DNA from: Winogradskyella sp046545555
GTDB taxonomy: Bacteria; Bacteroidota; Bacteroidia; Flavobacteriales; Flavobacteriaceae
NCBI RefSeq assembly: GCF_046545555.1
Contig: NZ_JBHZTH010000001.1
Span: forward strand, 124,001-188,000
Direction: 5' to 3'
Length of the DNA stretch: 64,000 bases
Shown here: piece after piece, positions 27,178 to 36,640 of the stretch
Numbering within the stretch: position 1 is the stretch's first letter
How the letters are laid out: every line of letters begins with the position of its first letter
Position numbers and translations under genes: made by a program
Notes under the pieces: model-generated
What the model saw: the letters and a program-made list of their open reading frames with translations, nothing else
Databases searched by the model: none
What the model was told of the DNA's origin: nothing

Positions 27178-27894
27178 ATGAAATTCATTGTCTCGGTAGT
27201 CGCATTTGCTATCACGTTTAACAGCTTAAGTCAAAATAGTAAAGCTCATCAATTACTAGAGCAAGCAATAGGATACCATGACACCAATAATAATTGGCAG
27301 AAATTTAATAGCGAATTTACAGTTGTAATGACAACACCAAATTCGCCAAAACGCACAAGTAAGATTAGCATTAATTTACCCGCTGAATATTTTAGTGTAA
27401 AGGCCACAAGAGATACAGTAACTACAACTTATACTTTAAATAAAGGTAAATGTGTTATGTCATATAATGACCAAGTTTTAGACAGCACCATGGCTGCAGA
27501 AAAGAAAATGACATGCGACAGAGCTATACTTTACAAAAACTATTATAGTTATTTATATGGCTTACCAATGAAGCTAAAAGATCCTGGCACAAATCTAAAT
27601 CCTATAGTTGAAAAGAAAGCCTTTAAAGGCAAAGACTATTTGGTCTTAAAAGCGACTTATGACGAAGGTGTTGGCAGCGATGTTTGGTATTTTTATTTTA
27701 ACCCAAAAACCTACGCCATGGAAATTTATCAGTTTTTTAAAACAGATGAGGATGGTAAAGAAAAATCAGATACAGGAGAATATATTTTATTATCTGAAGA
27801 AACCACAGTCAATGGTATTAAAATGCCAAAAGTAAGAGCTTGGTATTATAATAAGGATGATAAGTATTTGGGGACTGATACTTTGGTGGAATAA
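27178..27894 (+). CDS. Secreted DUF6503-like protein
   Basis: The 238-residue protein has a signal peptide (cleavage after NSLSQ) and a beta-rich LolA/LppX-like pattern. It contains an internal YGLPMKLKDPGT segment and a VWYFYFNPKTYAMEIYQF hairpin typical of the flavobacterial DUF6503 family. Its function is unknown; the fold suggests carriage of a lipid or other hydrophobic ligand, which is speculative. The ATG at 27178 is chosen because it leads straight into the signal peptide. A TTG at 27157 would add seven non-signal residues. Confidence 0.7.
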   Translation: MKFIVSVVAFAITFNSLSQNSKAHQLLEQAIGYHDTNNNWQKFNSEFTVVMTTPNSPKRTSKISINLPAEYFSVKATRDTVTTTYTLNKGKCVMSYNDQVLDSTMAAEKKMTCDRAILYKNYYSYLYGLPMKLKDPGTNLNPIVEKKAFKGKDYLVLKATYDEGVGSDVWYFYFNPKTYAMEIYQFFKTDEDGKEKSDTGEYILLSEETTVNGIKMPKVRAWYYNKDDKYLGTDTLVE

Positions 27895-27925
27895 AAAAAG
27901 CATCTCATTTCTGAGATGCTTTTTA
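27894..27925. terminator. Bidirectional terminator between the DUF6503-like gene and nrdA
   Basis: The stem AAAAAAGCATCTCA/TGAGATGCTTTTT has a TTTC loop. The A- and T-runs allow it to act on both convergent units. Confidence 0.92.
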
Positions 27926-27966
27926 ATAATTAGAATAAAATTCCCTTTTTTATTGAGTAATAGAAT

Positions 27967-29766
27967 TTACCCTTCGCAACTAGCACATTCTTTCTTCTGT
28001 TTGAATTTCTGTGCTGCATTCATACTGTGCTGGTAGTACAATGATTTTACTCCTAGTTGCCAAGCGGTAACATAGATTTTATTGATATCCTTAACTGGCA
28101 TATCTGGGTGTACCATAATATTTAACGACTGTCCTTGGTCTATATGATTTTGTCTATTAGCTGCTTGATAGATAATAGTCATTTGGTCAATTTCAGAATA
28201 GGTTTTAAACACATCTTTTTCTTGCTCTGTAAGACCTTCTAAATGTTGCACAGAACCATCATAATCTCTTATGCTCTTCCATACCTCACTAGTGTTCATT
28301 CCTTTTTCCTTAAGAAGTGCTAATAAAAACGGATTTTTAATCGTCGTTTTTATTTTAGCAATATCTTTTACATAACTGTTAGACCAAATTGGCTCAATAC
28401 CTTGAGATACTTGTCCTAAAATAAAAGCTGAAGATGTTGTTGGTGCTACAGCATTTAAAGTGGCATTACGTCTTCCGTAACCTTTTAATACCTCTGGCTC
28501 ACCAAATAAAGTTGCTAATTCTTCTGAGGCTTTTTTAGATTTTTCACCAATAGTTTTAAATATCTCGCTATTTAGATTAAACGCTTCTGCACTATCAAAG
28601 CTTAACATTTTAGATTGTAATAAAGAGTGCCATCCTAAAGCTCCCATTCCTAAAGCTCTGTTTTCCTTAGCAAAGTTATAAGCCTTCTCCATAAACATAA
28701 ACGTTTGTCTATCGTCTCTGTCTGGGGAATCTCTATATACTTCTAACTTGGTTACAAACTCTTCTAAAACTGCATCTAAGAAATAGACCATCGTTTCTAC
28801 TGCGTCAGTATCTTTCCACTTATCGTAATGCAGTAAGTTTATAGAAGATAATACACATACAAAAGACCATCTGTCATTTGTTGGTAGCATAATTTCCGAA
28901 CACAAATTACTTGCGTAAATCTCGTGCTTGTTTTCTTGGTATACTTCTGGTGCATTATTGTTAGCATTATCTCTAAAGAAGATGTAAGGGTAACCTATCT
29001 CTCCTCTTCGTTGTAATACTTTTGCCCAAATAGCACGCTTATCAGCATCGCCATCAATCATTTCTTGCATCCAATCATTACCAACAGTTACTCCGTGTGT
29101 TAACTCTTGTATTGGATTACCTTCAGTTCCTATTTCTAAAAACTCATTTATATCATTGTGTTCTATAGGTAAATATGGGGAAAAACGACCTCTACGGACA
29201 GAACCTTGACTTACAACGTCAACCATTTTTTCAAATAATTGCATAATATGAACAGCTCCCGAAGATTCGCCATTATTTTTTACTGGTGCACCTCTATGAC
29301 GAAGTTTACCAAAATAACCAGAGGTACCACCTCCTAATTTAGACATCATACCAACTTCTGACTGTGTGTAGAGAATGTCTCCCATATCATCAGAGATATG
29401 CGACCCAAAACAACTAATTGGTAAGCCACGTTTTTTACCAAAGTTAGACCAAACAGGAGAAGCTAAAGAATAATAGCCTTCTGCCATATAACCGTAAAAT
29501 TTATCGGCAAAACCAGGAATACCTAATATTTTTTCGGCATTATTAGCTATTTCTCTAATACGCTGTTCTGGTGTTGTATCATCTGTAAGGTAACCAGATG
29601 CTAAAAACTGACGGCTATGATCTGTTAACCATTTTATTTCTGGTTCAGCATTAGCTTCTTTTATTGCTTCTTTTCTTGCTTTGATTAAATCATCATGAGC
29701 GGACGCTTTGGTAGTTTGAGGGTTATCTACTTCTTGGTCTAGGTTTGGATTAATGTGGTTGTTCAT
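27967..29766 (-). CDS. nrdA: Class I ribonucleotide reductase, catalytic subunit lacking an ATP-cone
   Basis: This 599-residue large subunit reduces ribonucleotides to deoxyribonucleotides. The redox Cys of PISCFGSH, the active-site loop NLCSEIMLP (radical Cys with flanking Asn and Glu), the partner Cys in SFVCVLSSINL, and the C-terminal shuttle pair CASC are all present. Most class I NrdA proteins run to about 750 or more residues and begin with an ATP-cone. This one starts almost directly with the catalytic barrel, and the cone is on NrdB instead. It follows nrdB by 3 bases, so the two form an operon. The arrangement matches the NrdAi group known from Leeuwenhoekiella and Flavobacterium. 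Confidence 0.95.
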   Translation of the reverse strand: MNNHINPNLDQEVDNPQTTKASAHDDLIKARKEAIKEANAEPEIKWLTDHSRQFLASGYLTDDTTPEQRIREIANNAEKILGIPGFADKFYGYMAEGYYSLASPVWSNFGKKRGLPISCFGSHISDDMGDILYTQSEVGMMSKLGGGTSGYFGKLRHRGAPVKNNGESSGAVHIMQLFEKMVDVVSQGSVRRGRFSPYLPIEHNDINEFLEIGTEGNPIQELTHGVTVGNDWMQEMIDGDADKRAIWAKVLQRRGEIGYPYIFFRDNANNNAPEVYQENKHEIYASNLCSEIMLPTNDRWSFVCVLSSINLLHYDKWKDTDAVETMVYFLDAVLEEFVTKLEVYRDSPDRDDRQTFMFMEKAYNFAKENRALGMGALGWHSLLQSKMLSFDSAEAFNLNSEIFKTIGEKSKKASEELATLFGEPEVLKGYGRRNATLNAVAPTTSSAFILGQVSQGIEPIWSNSYVKDIAKIKTTIKNPFLLALLKEKGMNTSEVWKSIRDYDGSVQHLEGLTEQEKDVFKTYSEIDQMTIIYQAANRQNHIDQGQSLNIMVHPDMPVKDINKIYVTAWQLGVKSLYYQHSMNAAQKFKQKKECASCEG

Positions 29767-29769
29767 AGT

Positions 29770-31059
29770 TTAAAATAAGTCGTCTCCGGTTACACTTTTT
29801 TGTCTTTTTGCATAGTTTATAGATCTTTTTACAAAGAAATCTCCATGCTTTGTTCCTATTATTTCGTCGTCAAACCATTCGGTTTGCTCTAATAATGTTT
29901 CATTAACATCAAATACTTTATCAATACCAATGCTCTGTAATGAGTTGTTGAATCTGTTTTTTATAAATTCATTAATCACATTTTTTGGAAGGAAGTCTAA
30001 TTCACCTGCTTCAAAAATCCAATCAATAATTCTACTTTCAGAATCAAAAGCTTCTTCACACATTACTTTTACAATCGTATTGTGCTCTTCGCCAAACCAA
30101 GTTGGATTTTCACTTTTAATAATCTTAATTATATCAATACCAAAATCACCATGAATTTGCTCTTCTTTAGAAGTTGCCTCAACAACATTAGATATACCTT
30201 TAAGCATATTCTTATGTTTATTAAAAGCCATAATGATTAAAAATTGAGAAAATAAAGACACATGCTCTATAAAAAGTGAGAATAATAAAATTGATTCTGC
30301 ATATTCTTTGTTGTCTTCACTTTTGGCATTCTTTAAAGCCGTCTCTAAATAATGAACACGCCTCATTATTACAGGATTTTTCTTCAATCTTTTAAATTCG
30401 TTATTAAGACCTAGAATCTCTAATAAATGAGAGTATGCATCGTGGTGACGCACTTCACTTTCTGCAAACGTTGCACCTACCGATCCAATCTCTGGTTTTG
30501 GCATTTTACTATAGATGTCTCCCCAAAAAGATTTCACAGCCACTTCTATTTGCGAAATAGCTAACATTGTGTTTTTTATAGCATTTTGCTCAACAATAGT
30601 CAACCTTGTTTTAAAATCTTGAATATCGCTTGTAAAATTAAATTCTGAGTGAATCCAATATGAGTGTCTTATTGCATCAACATATTCATTAAGTGCAGGA
30701 TACTCGTATGGTTTTAAATTAATACGTTTTTCAAAAATATTTGTCTTTCTATTTCTAGCTTGCTCGTCTCTATATAAGATGTAAGCTTTCGCTACATCTA
30801 GAAACTGGCTATCCATTAATTTTATTTCAACAAGATCTTGCACCTCTTCTACAGTTGGCAAGTAGTTATGATCGCGTCCTTTTCGGTTTAGTAACTCGTG
30901 TAATACATTTACAGAAACTGTATTTGCATCTTGTTTAGATCCACTACCAACTGACATCATTGCTTTCTCTACAGCATTAGAAATTTTATTCAAAACAAAT
31001 GGACTTGTTTCGTAATCTCTTTTAATAATTTCTGTAATCTCTAATTGTGTGGTTTCCAT
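29770..31059 (-). CDS. nrdB: Class I ribonucleotide reductase, radical subunit with N-terminal ATP-cone
   Basis: The 429-residue protein has residues about 1-100 forming an ATP-cone (KRDYETSPFVLNKISNAVEKAM, then LPTVEEVQDLVEIKLM). The ferritin-like metal-binding core follows, with a metal-site motif E202-x-x-H205 and a Tyr209 at the spacing of E. coli E115/H118/Y122. Known NrdB proteins with this cone (Leeuwenhoekiella blandensis) are switched by ATP/dATP-driven oligomerisation of NrdB and carry a dimanganese cofactor. Whether Tyr209 holds a radical here cannot be read from sequence. It is the first gene of the nrdBA operon, with a long gene-free region upstream. Confidence 0.94.
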   Translation of the reverse strand: METTQLEITEIIKRDYETSPFVLNKISNAVEKAMMSVGSGSKQDANTVSVNVLHELLNRKGRDHNYLPTVEEVQDLVEIKLMDSQFLDVAKAYILYRDEQARNRKTNIFEKRINLKPYEYPALNEYVDAIRHSYWIHSEFNFTSDIQDFKTRLTIVEQNAIKNTMLAISQIEVAVKSFWGDIYSKMPKPEIGSVGATFAESEVRHHDAYSHLLEILGLNNEFKRLKKNPVIMRRVHYLETALKNAKSEDNKEYAESILLFSLFIEHVSLFSQFLIIMAFNKHKNMLKGISNVVEATSKEEQIHGDFGIDIIKIIKSENPTWFGEEHNTIVKVMCEEAFDSESRIIDWIFEAGELDFLPKNVINEFIKNRFNNSLQSIGIDKVFDVNETLLEQTEWFDDEIIGTKHGDFFVKRSINYAKRQKSVTGDDLF

Positions 31060-31495
31060 AATTGCTATTAATTCTAGAGGCTAAACGGTCGGTAGAATAA
31101 TTGTGTTTTATTCAAATTTCCGTAGCGTATTTTGTAAAATGTGTTCTTAGTTTTTCTTTAAAAGAAATAAACGGCACGAATCTTAAACTTAATTTTTGTA
31201 TAAACTCAACTTTAGTGTTTAAAAATTAATTTTCTAATGCCTTGAACAAAGATTGACAATTGTGGTTGAAAAAGAAAGGGTATTTTCTAAACGTTGTCAA
31301 CAAGTTTTTAACAAACGATGTGAACCCTTGTAAAACCTGAAAAACACAATATTCAATAACAAGTAACTGATTATCAGTATTTTAAATATATTTTGTTTAA
31401 CTTTTTTTTGTAGTATTTATCGTACTAAAACCAACTCTAATAGCCGTGTTTATTGAAGCTTTGCAGGTTAATATTTTGAGACGAAAATAAAACAA

Positions 31496-31524
31496 AAAAG
31501 AGCGTTTTTTAATAACGCTCTTTT
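31496..31524. terminator. Terminator-like hairpin in the nrdB-LytTR gap
   Basis: The 11-pair stem AAAAGAGCGTT/AACGCTCTTTT has a 7-base loop. The minus-strand reading has the better T-run (CTCTTTTTTG). No recognised gene ends here. Confidence 0.65.
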
Positions 31525-31590
31525 CCCCTAATAACTAACTAAAACTATTACTAGTAAAATTATATTTACTAAATAACTCGTTAACACTTT

Positions 31591-31619
31591 AAAAAAACCA
31601 AGACAATGAAATCTTGATT
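31591..31619 (-). terminator. Second terminator-like hairpin, leftward
   Basis: On the minus strand AATCAAGAT pairs with GTCTTGGTT (nine pairs, two or three of them G:U), followed by seven Ts. It implies a leftward transcript arising between here and 31893, where no gene is recognised. Confidence 0.45.
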
Positions 31620-31893
31620 TCTAACGATTAATAGCATTTAACCTCATAAGCGAACCCCTAATTCGCATAAAACTCGGTCAGTTTCGTTAATCAAATATCT
31701 AAATTATGCTCGTACACTTTAAATGCTTATGTATAATCGGCTTAAAAATATGTGTAACTGGTAATTTGTAACTTTAAATAATATCTTTTCAATATTATTC
31801 TGCCCAATATACATTAAACACGACTTCGTACACATCTAATGGGTCATACCACAACTAATATTATTTATATTTATAGCGTAATAATTTTACAAC

Positions 31894-32628
31894 ATGTTAA
31901 AAGCAGTAATAGTTGATGACGAACCAAAAGCCATACAAGGTTTGGCCTGGGAATTAGGCGGTTTTAAAAAAGAGATTGAAGTATCAGCCACATTTACGAG
32001 CCCAGAAGAGGCTCTGGCCTATCTAAAAACAAACTCAGCTGACTGTCTTTTTCTCGATGTACAAATGCCTACGATGGGTGGTTTTCAGTTTTTAGAAAAA
32101 CTAGGCGAAACAGACCTTGCAGTAGTCATAACAACTGCCTATGACGAGTATGCCATTAAAGCACTTAAGCACGAGGCTATCGATTATTTATTAAAACCTA
32201 TTGACTCTGATGATTTAGAAGAGACTATTTCAAAAATTAAAAAGAATAATAATCGCAGTCTAAACGCTTCTAAGCTAGAAAGTCTATTATTAAAATTCAA
32301 TTCTCAATTCGATAAAAAACGAATTTCTATTAATACCGACGGTAAACTTATCTTTTTAGACATTGACGATATTATTTATGTAGAATCTGACGGTAACTAC
32401 AGTACGCTTTTCTTAAACGAGAATAAAAAAATTGTAATTACAAAAAAGCTTAAAGAAGTGGATGCCTTATTACCAGATCATCACTTTTTTAGAATACATA
32501 ATTCTTACATCGTAAATATGGGTAAAATAAAAGCGTTTATAAAAAATGAAGGTTATGTTATTACAGATAGTAATCATAAAATACCAGTAGCAAGACAACG
32601 AAAATCTGATTTTCTTGAAAAATTATAG
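31894..32628 (+). CDS. LytTR-family response regulator
   Basis: The 244-residue protein has an N-terminal receiver domain (acidic pocket VDDE at residues 7-10, phospho-Asp in CLFLDVQMP near residue 54, Lys in YLLKPI near 105). A C-terminal LytTR DNA-binding domain follows (about 145-240; FLDIDDIIYVESDGNYSTLFL, then FFRIHNSYIVNMGKI). It lies 11 bases upstream of the LytS-type kinase and forms a two-component system with it. The target genes are not evident. Confidence 0.95.
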   Translation: MLKAVIVDDEPKAIQGLAWELGGFKKEIEVSATFTSPEEALAYLKTNSADCLFLDVQMPTMGGFQFLEKLGETDLAVVITTAYDEYAIKALKHEAIDYLLKPIDSDDLEETISKIKKNNNRSLNASKLESLLLKFNSQFDKKRISINTDGKLIFLDIDDIIYVESDGNYSTLFLNENKKIVITKKLKEVDALLPDHHFFRIHNSYIVNMGKIKAFIKNEGYVITDSNHKIPVARQRKSDFLEKL

Positions 32629-32639
32629 ACCATTATAAT

Positions 32640-34571
32640 TTGAATAATTCTTTTACATATAAATTTTTATTAGTGTTTTTAACGCTATGTTACTGCACTG
32701 TGCCTATTTGTGCACAAAACGCAGATTTTGAGGCTGCTTTAGACCAACTTGTTGATACAAAACCAGCCAACTATAATGGTATTGACAGTATTCTTAAGCC
32801 TTTTGAGAAGGACAGTTTAATGATGAAACGTGTTTTAAAGACTTCTAAACTAAACACGTATAATGAAGGCTCGAGTTACGCTTTAAACGCCCTCGGAGAA
32901 ATTAATCGAAATATTTCTGATTACGATAAATCTATAGCGTTGCATAAAGAAGCAAAATCATTTGCAGATAAGGCAGAAAGCGATGAGTTTAGAATTGTAA
33001 GTCTAAATATGATTGGTGTAGCCTACAGGAGAATGGATATTATTAAACCTGCCTTAGATTACCATACACAAGCTCTAAAAATAGCTTATAAAATTAAGGA
33101 CCCATCGCCAGAAGTGACCTATAATATTGCAGTGTCACAAAATAGTATTGGTAATATATATTTAGCCTTGCAACAATATGACATTGCTATAACACAATTT
33201 AAAAAATCGCTCAAAATTGAAAAAGAAGCCAATAATAAATTAGGCTTAGCAATTAATTACCATAATATAGGATATGCTGAAGATGGGAAAGGAAACTTAA
33301 AAGTCGCCTTAGAAAATTATCAAAAATCACTAGAATACAATGAAGCTATAGACTCTGATATTGGAAGAATGATTTGCTATAGTAGTATTGGAGGTATCTA
33401 TCTCAAACAAGAAAAGTACATAGATGCTGAACCCATTATTAGAGATGCACTAGCACGTGCTTTATCTTTAAAAGATCAATTCTATATCGCATCATCTTAC
33501 ATTAACCTTGGACAATTAGAGATTGAATTAAGTCAATTTTCTGAAGCAGAAAATAATTTAAAAATAGGTCTCGAAGTTGCAAAAATTTATAGCTTAAATT
33601 CCTCAATTGCCTCAGCTAGTAGATTACTTTCAGAGATTAATAAAAGAAAAGGTAATTATAAGGTTGCCCTAGACTATTACCAAAAATCTGTTGAAATAGA
33701 AAACACCATTCTCACAGAAAAAAACCTTCAATATGTCAATGATATTGTTAATGAATATGAAAATGAGAATAAGAACAATCAAATAAAAGCTTTGGCTATA
33801 GAAAATGAAGCTGTAAAACTCCGACTAGAACGCAATAAAAAGATTTTTTGGTACTCAATGTTAGCTCTTCTAATCTTAAGTATTACACTATTTATTTCTA
33901 ATAGAAATAGGACATTAAAGCAAGAAAAACAAATACTTACTTTAGAACAAGATATGTTACGGAGTCAAATGAATCCTCACTTCATTTTTAACTCTCTTAA
34001 TTCTATTAAACTTTATATTATTAACAATGAAAAGGAAAACGCGGTTTATTATCTCAATAAATTTTCAAAGTTAATTCGTAAAATTCTCATCGCTTCTAAA
34101 GAAAAAGAAACTCCTTTGCAAGAAGAATTGGATACGATGAAGCTTTATATGAATATTGAAAATATACGATTTGATAATCAAATAGACTTTAACATTAATG
34201 TAGAGGAGTCGATAAATACTGAGGTTACTAAAGTACCATCACTCATCTTACAACCATTCTTAGAAAATTCTTTATGGCATGGTTTATCATCAAAATCTAA
34301 TGATAAAAAAATTGATTTAAACGTTTATAAAAATACACCTGAGTATATAACTATTGAAATTATTGACAATGGTATTGGACGATTTGCAGCCAGAAAAATA
34401 AGTGATGGAAAAAAACTAAAGCGAAAGTCAGTTGGTATAGAAATTACCAAAGCACGATTGGCTAATTTCTCCAAAGCTTTTGTAAATTCTTATATATTAG
34501 AGATTGACGATTTGCACAAAGATAATCTACCAACAGGAACCAAGATTACACTAAAAATCCCAATAGAATAA
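32640..34571 (+). CDS. TPR-containing LytS-type sensor histidine kinase
   Basis: The 643-residue protein has a signal peptide (cleavage after TVPICAQ) and about seven tetratricopeptide repeats in the periplasm (residues 80-370). A coiled coil, one membrane helix (about 398-418), a His_kinase domain (LRSQMNPHFIFNSLNSIKLYI, with the phospho-acceptor His) and a GHKL ATPase domain (IIDNGIGR) follow. The start is a TTG at 32640. No ATG lies near, and the signal peptide begins right at this codon. The kinase should phosphorylate the LytTR regulator upstream. The TPR sensor suggests protein or peptide ligands, which is inference. Confidence 0.93.
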   Translation: MNNSFTYKFLLVFLTLCYCTVPICAQNADFEAALDQLVDTKPANYNGIDSILKPFEKDSLMMKRVLKTSKLNTYNEGSSYALNALGEINRNISDYDKSIALHKEAKSFADKAESDEFRIVSLNMIGVAYRRMDIIKPALDYHTQALKIAYKIKDPSPEVTYNIAVSQNSIGNIYLALQQYDIAITQFKKSLKIEKEANNKLGLAINYHNIGYAEDGKGNLKVALENYQKSLEYNEAIDSDIGRMICYSSIGGIYLKQEKYIDAEPIIRDALARALSLKDQFYIASSYINLGQLEIELSQFSEAENNLKIGLEVAKIYSLNSSIASASRLLSEINKRKGNYKVALDYYQKSVEIENTILTEKNLQYVNDIVNEYENENKNNQIKALAIENEAVKLRLERNKKIFWYSMLALLILSITLFISNRNRTLKQEKQILTLEQDMLRSQMNPHFIFNSLNSIKLYIINNEKENAVYYLNKFSKLIRKILIASKEKETPLQEELDTMKLYMNIENIRFDNQIDFNINVEESINTEVTKVPSLILQPFLENSLWHGLSSKSNDKKIDLNVYKNTPEYITIEIIDNGIGRFAARKISDGKKLKRKSVGIEITKARLANFSKAFVNSYILEIDDLHKDNLPTGTKITLKIPIE

Positions 34572-34572
34572 C

Positions 34573-35145
34573 TTATCTACTAAAGTTAGTTTCTGCTACT
34601 TTTTCTAGTTCAGTATACCAATCTTCCCCGAACTTTCTAATTAAAGCTTCTTTTACAAATTTATAAACGGGAACCTGTAATTCTTTACCAAGTGTACATG
34701 CATCATCGCAAATTTCCCATTTTTCGTAATTAACACCAGAAAATTCAGAATACTCTTTAACTCTAATTGGGTATAAATGACACGATACTGGCTTTTTCCA
34801 GTGCACATCTCCTTGGTTGTAAGCCTCTTCAATAGCACATAGTGCGGTATTCTTTTCATCAAAAATCACATATGCACATTCGGCACCATTAATTAACGGA
34901 GTTTCTAAATCGCCAAAAACAGTTTTTACAGAAGTGCCCTGCGCTTCAATTACCTCAATACTCTCTTTTCTTAAGAATGGTTTTACTTTTGGGTAGATAT
35001 CTTCTAATATTTTTACTTCATTAACATCTAATGGCGCTCCTGCATCACCATCCACGCAGCATGCACCTTTGCATGCAGATAAATTACAAACAAAATCCTT
35101 TTTAATAATATCCTCTGAAACAATAGTTTTTCCAAGTTGAAACAT
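34573..35145 (-). CDS. DUF3109 family protein, YkgJ-like cysteine cluster
   Basis: The 190-residue cytoplasmic protein is rich in conserved Cys. CNLSACKGACC sits near residues 20-30, further single Cys lie in GAECAYV, ALCAIEE and VSCHLYPIR, and the pair ICDDACTLG lies near 142-150. The pattern fits a zinc- or Fe-S-binding cluster of the DUF3109/YkgJ family, whose function is unknown. It ends one base from the histidine kinase stop codon (convergent). Confidence 0.88.
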   Translation of the reverse strand: MFQLGKTIVSEDIIKKDFVCNLSACKGACCVDGDAGAPLDVNEVKILEDIYPKVKPFLRKESIEVIEAQGTSVKTVFGDLETPLINGAECAYVIFDEKNTALCAIEEAYNQGDVHWKKPVSCHLYPIRVKEYSEFSGVNYEKWEICDDACTLGKELQVPVYKFVKEALIRKFGEDWYTELEKVAETNFSR

Positions 35146-35235
35146 GCTACAAAAGTAGCTAAACTTAACCTGAATTTAATATTGAAAATCTGTAATAATG
35201 TCGCACCTTTGCAAAAAATTTGAAAAACGTACCTT

Positions 35236-35817
35236 ATGCAACTCGATATTAAACAAATATTCACCGCCTTTATGGTACTCTTTGCAGTAATAGATATTAT
35301 TGGCAACATTCCTATAATAATAGATTTACGCAAAAAAGTAGGGCACATTCAAAGTGAAAAAGCATCATTAATTGCAGGTGTTATAATGATTATCTTCTTA
35401 TTTGTAGGTAAAAGTTTATTAAGCCTAATTGGTATTGATGTAAACTCATTTGCTGTTGCAGGTGCGTTTGTTATCTTTTTTATAGCGCTAGAAATGGTTT
35501 TAGGTATTACTTTATATAAAGACGAGGAACATAATGCACTTACTGCTTCCGTTTTTCCATTAGCATTTCCACTTATTGCTGGACCAGGTAGTTTAACAAC
35601 ATTACTTTCACTACGAGCAGAATTTGCGATTGAAAACATAATTATTGCTGTAATTTGCAATGTTATCGTTATCTATGTCGTATTAAAAACTTCTGCTAGG
35701 ATTGAAAAACTTTTAGGCGCAAACGGAATTAAGATAATAAGAAAAGTTTTTGGTGTAATTTTGTTAGCAATTGCAGTTAAGCTATTTGCACAAAACATTA
35801 AAGAATTACTAGTTTAA
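35236..35817 (+). CDS. MarC-family integral membrane protein
   Basis: The 193-residue protein has six predicted membrane helices and MarC/YhgN hallmarks: the NIP motif near residue 25 (FAVIDIIGNIPI) and the central PLAFPLIAGPGSLTTLLSL segment. The biochemical role of the family is unsettled. It is followed by a small membrane protein and an FAD oxidoreductase with tight spacing (11 bases, then a 1-base overlap), so all three should be cotranscribed. Confidence 0.92.
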   Translation: MQLDIKQIFTAFMVLFAVIDIIGNIPIIIDLRKKVGHIQSEKASLIAGVIMIIFLFVGKSLLSLIGIDVNSFAVAGAFVIFFIALEMVLGITLYKDEEHNALTASVFPLAFPLIAGPGSLTTLLSLRAEFAIENIIIAVICNVIVIYVVLKTSARIEKLLGANGIKIIRKVFGVILLAIAVKLFAQNIKELLV

Positions 35818-35828
35818 AAATTCAAACC

Positions 35829-36029
35829 ATGAAAATATTCACAATAACATCTAGTATCATTGCCATTATTCTAATTGTTTTTAATGCCACTAAATTAAAT
35901 TTTGAAGCATTATTTAAAGGTGAAAGTTACACGGCAGTTATTACAATTATTGCCGCGTTTTGCGCCATCATCCTTTTACAAATTCTGAGAATTTCTAAAA
36001 AAATTGAGGTACTTAGTAAAAAACGCTAA
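35829..36029 (+). CDS. Small two-helix membrane protein, hypothetical
   Basis: The 66-residue protein has hydrophobic segments at about residues 5-20 and 36-54 and a basic C-terminus (KKIEVLSKKR). Its stop codon overlaps the next start (TAATG), which supports translation in an operon. No family was recognised. Confidence 0.7.
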   Translation: MKIFTITSSIIAIILIVFNATKLNFEALFKGESYTAVITIIAAFCAIILLQILRISKKIEVLSKKR

Positions 36030-36640
36030 TGAATTACGATGTTTTAATTATAGGTGCTGGTGCTGCAGGTTTATCTTGTGCTTTAGTATTGGGCTCTGCA
36101 AAAGACAAAGCATTTGCAGAAGGTAAACAAATTGGGATTATTACACATCAAAAAACATCGCATCTTCAAAACGCACTTTTTAATAACGTGCTCGCATTAA
36201 AGCCAGGTACTTTAGGAAAAGACATTTTACGAGATGGTAAAAGTCAGCTTAAAGCGTTATATCCCCATGTTAGCCAAATTGAAAATGAAAAAGTTAAGAC
36301 AATAAAAAAACAGGTAGATAGTTACACAGTGGTCACATCCAAGAAAACTTATCAATCAAAAATTGTGGTTGTAGCAGTTGGTTATACTAATTTATTGAAC
36401 ATAGAGGGTCTTGAATCCTATATTGAACCACATCCTAAAGCTGCAAGAGAGAAAAATAGAATTTGGTTAAAAAACACAGAACATCTCATAGAAAAGAACC
36501 TTTATGTTGCTGGTACTTTAGCTGGTTGGAGAAGCCAGTTTGCAATAGCATCTGGAAGCGGAGCACATGTAGCAACTGATATTCTAACGCTTTGGAATGG
36601 TGGAAAACACACCAAAGTACACGATAAAATTATTGTTTAA
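36029..36640 (+). CDS. Short FAD/NAD(P)-dependent oxidoreductase
   Basis: The 203-residue protein has a Rossmann FAD-binding motif VLIIGAGAAGLSCAL at residues 4-18 and a C-terminal FAD loop NLYVAGTLAGWRSQFAIASGSGA, as in thioredoxin-reductase-like flavoproteins. It is about 100 residues shorter than thioredoxin reductase: the NADPH domain with its CxxC is absent. It is probably a stand-alone flavoprotein of a Bacteroidota family with unknown electron partner. The frame is clean, so the short length appears natural. Confidence 0.82.
   Translation: MNYDVLIIGAGAAGLSCALVLGSAKDKAFAEGKQIGIITHQKTSHLQNALFNNVLALKPGTLGKDILRDGKSQLKALYPHVSQIENEKVKTIKKQVDSYTVVTSKKTYQSKIVVVAVGYTNLLNIEGLESYIEPHPKAAREKNRIWLKNTEHLIEKNLYVAGTLAGWRSQFAIASGSGAHVATDILTLWNGGKHTKVHDKIIV

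Larger units (their letters stand above)
31060..31893. other. 834-bp gene-free region between nrdB and the LytTR regulator
   Basis: No convincing coding frame is present on either strand; the longest seen is a 38-codon leftward frame (31719-31835) with no family resemblance. The region holds two hairpins with T-runs on the minus strand (31496-31524 and 31591-31619) and a short inverted repeat GCGAA/TTCGC at 31650-31666. It must carry the promoters of both divergent operons. An unrecognised small RNA is possible. Confidence 0.6.

Noticed and set aside
31240..31350. NrdR-box-like AACACAATATT sequence upstream of nrdB
   Set aside because: Only half of the palindrome fits, and the region is AT-rich enough for this by chance.
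31719..31835. 38-codon leftward frame in the nrdB-LytTR gap
   Set aside because: Too short, no signal peptide or conserved look, unusual residue mix; probably chance.
36029..36640. Truncated thioredoxin reductase (pseudogene)
   Set aside because: The FAD motifs at both ends are intact and the frame is clean and coupled to its neighbour, so the short form appears to be natural.
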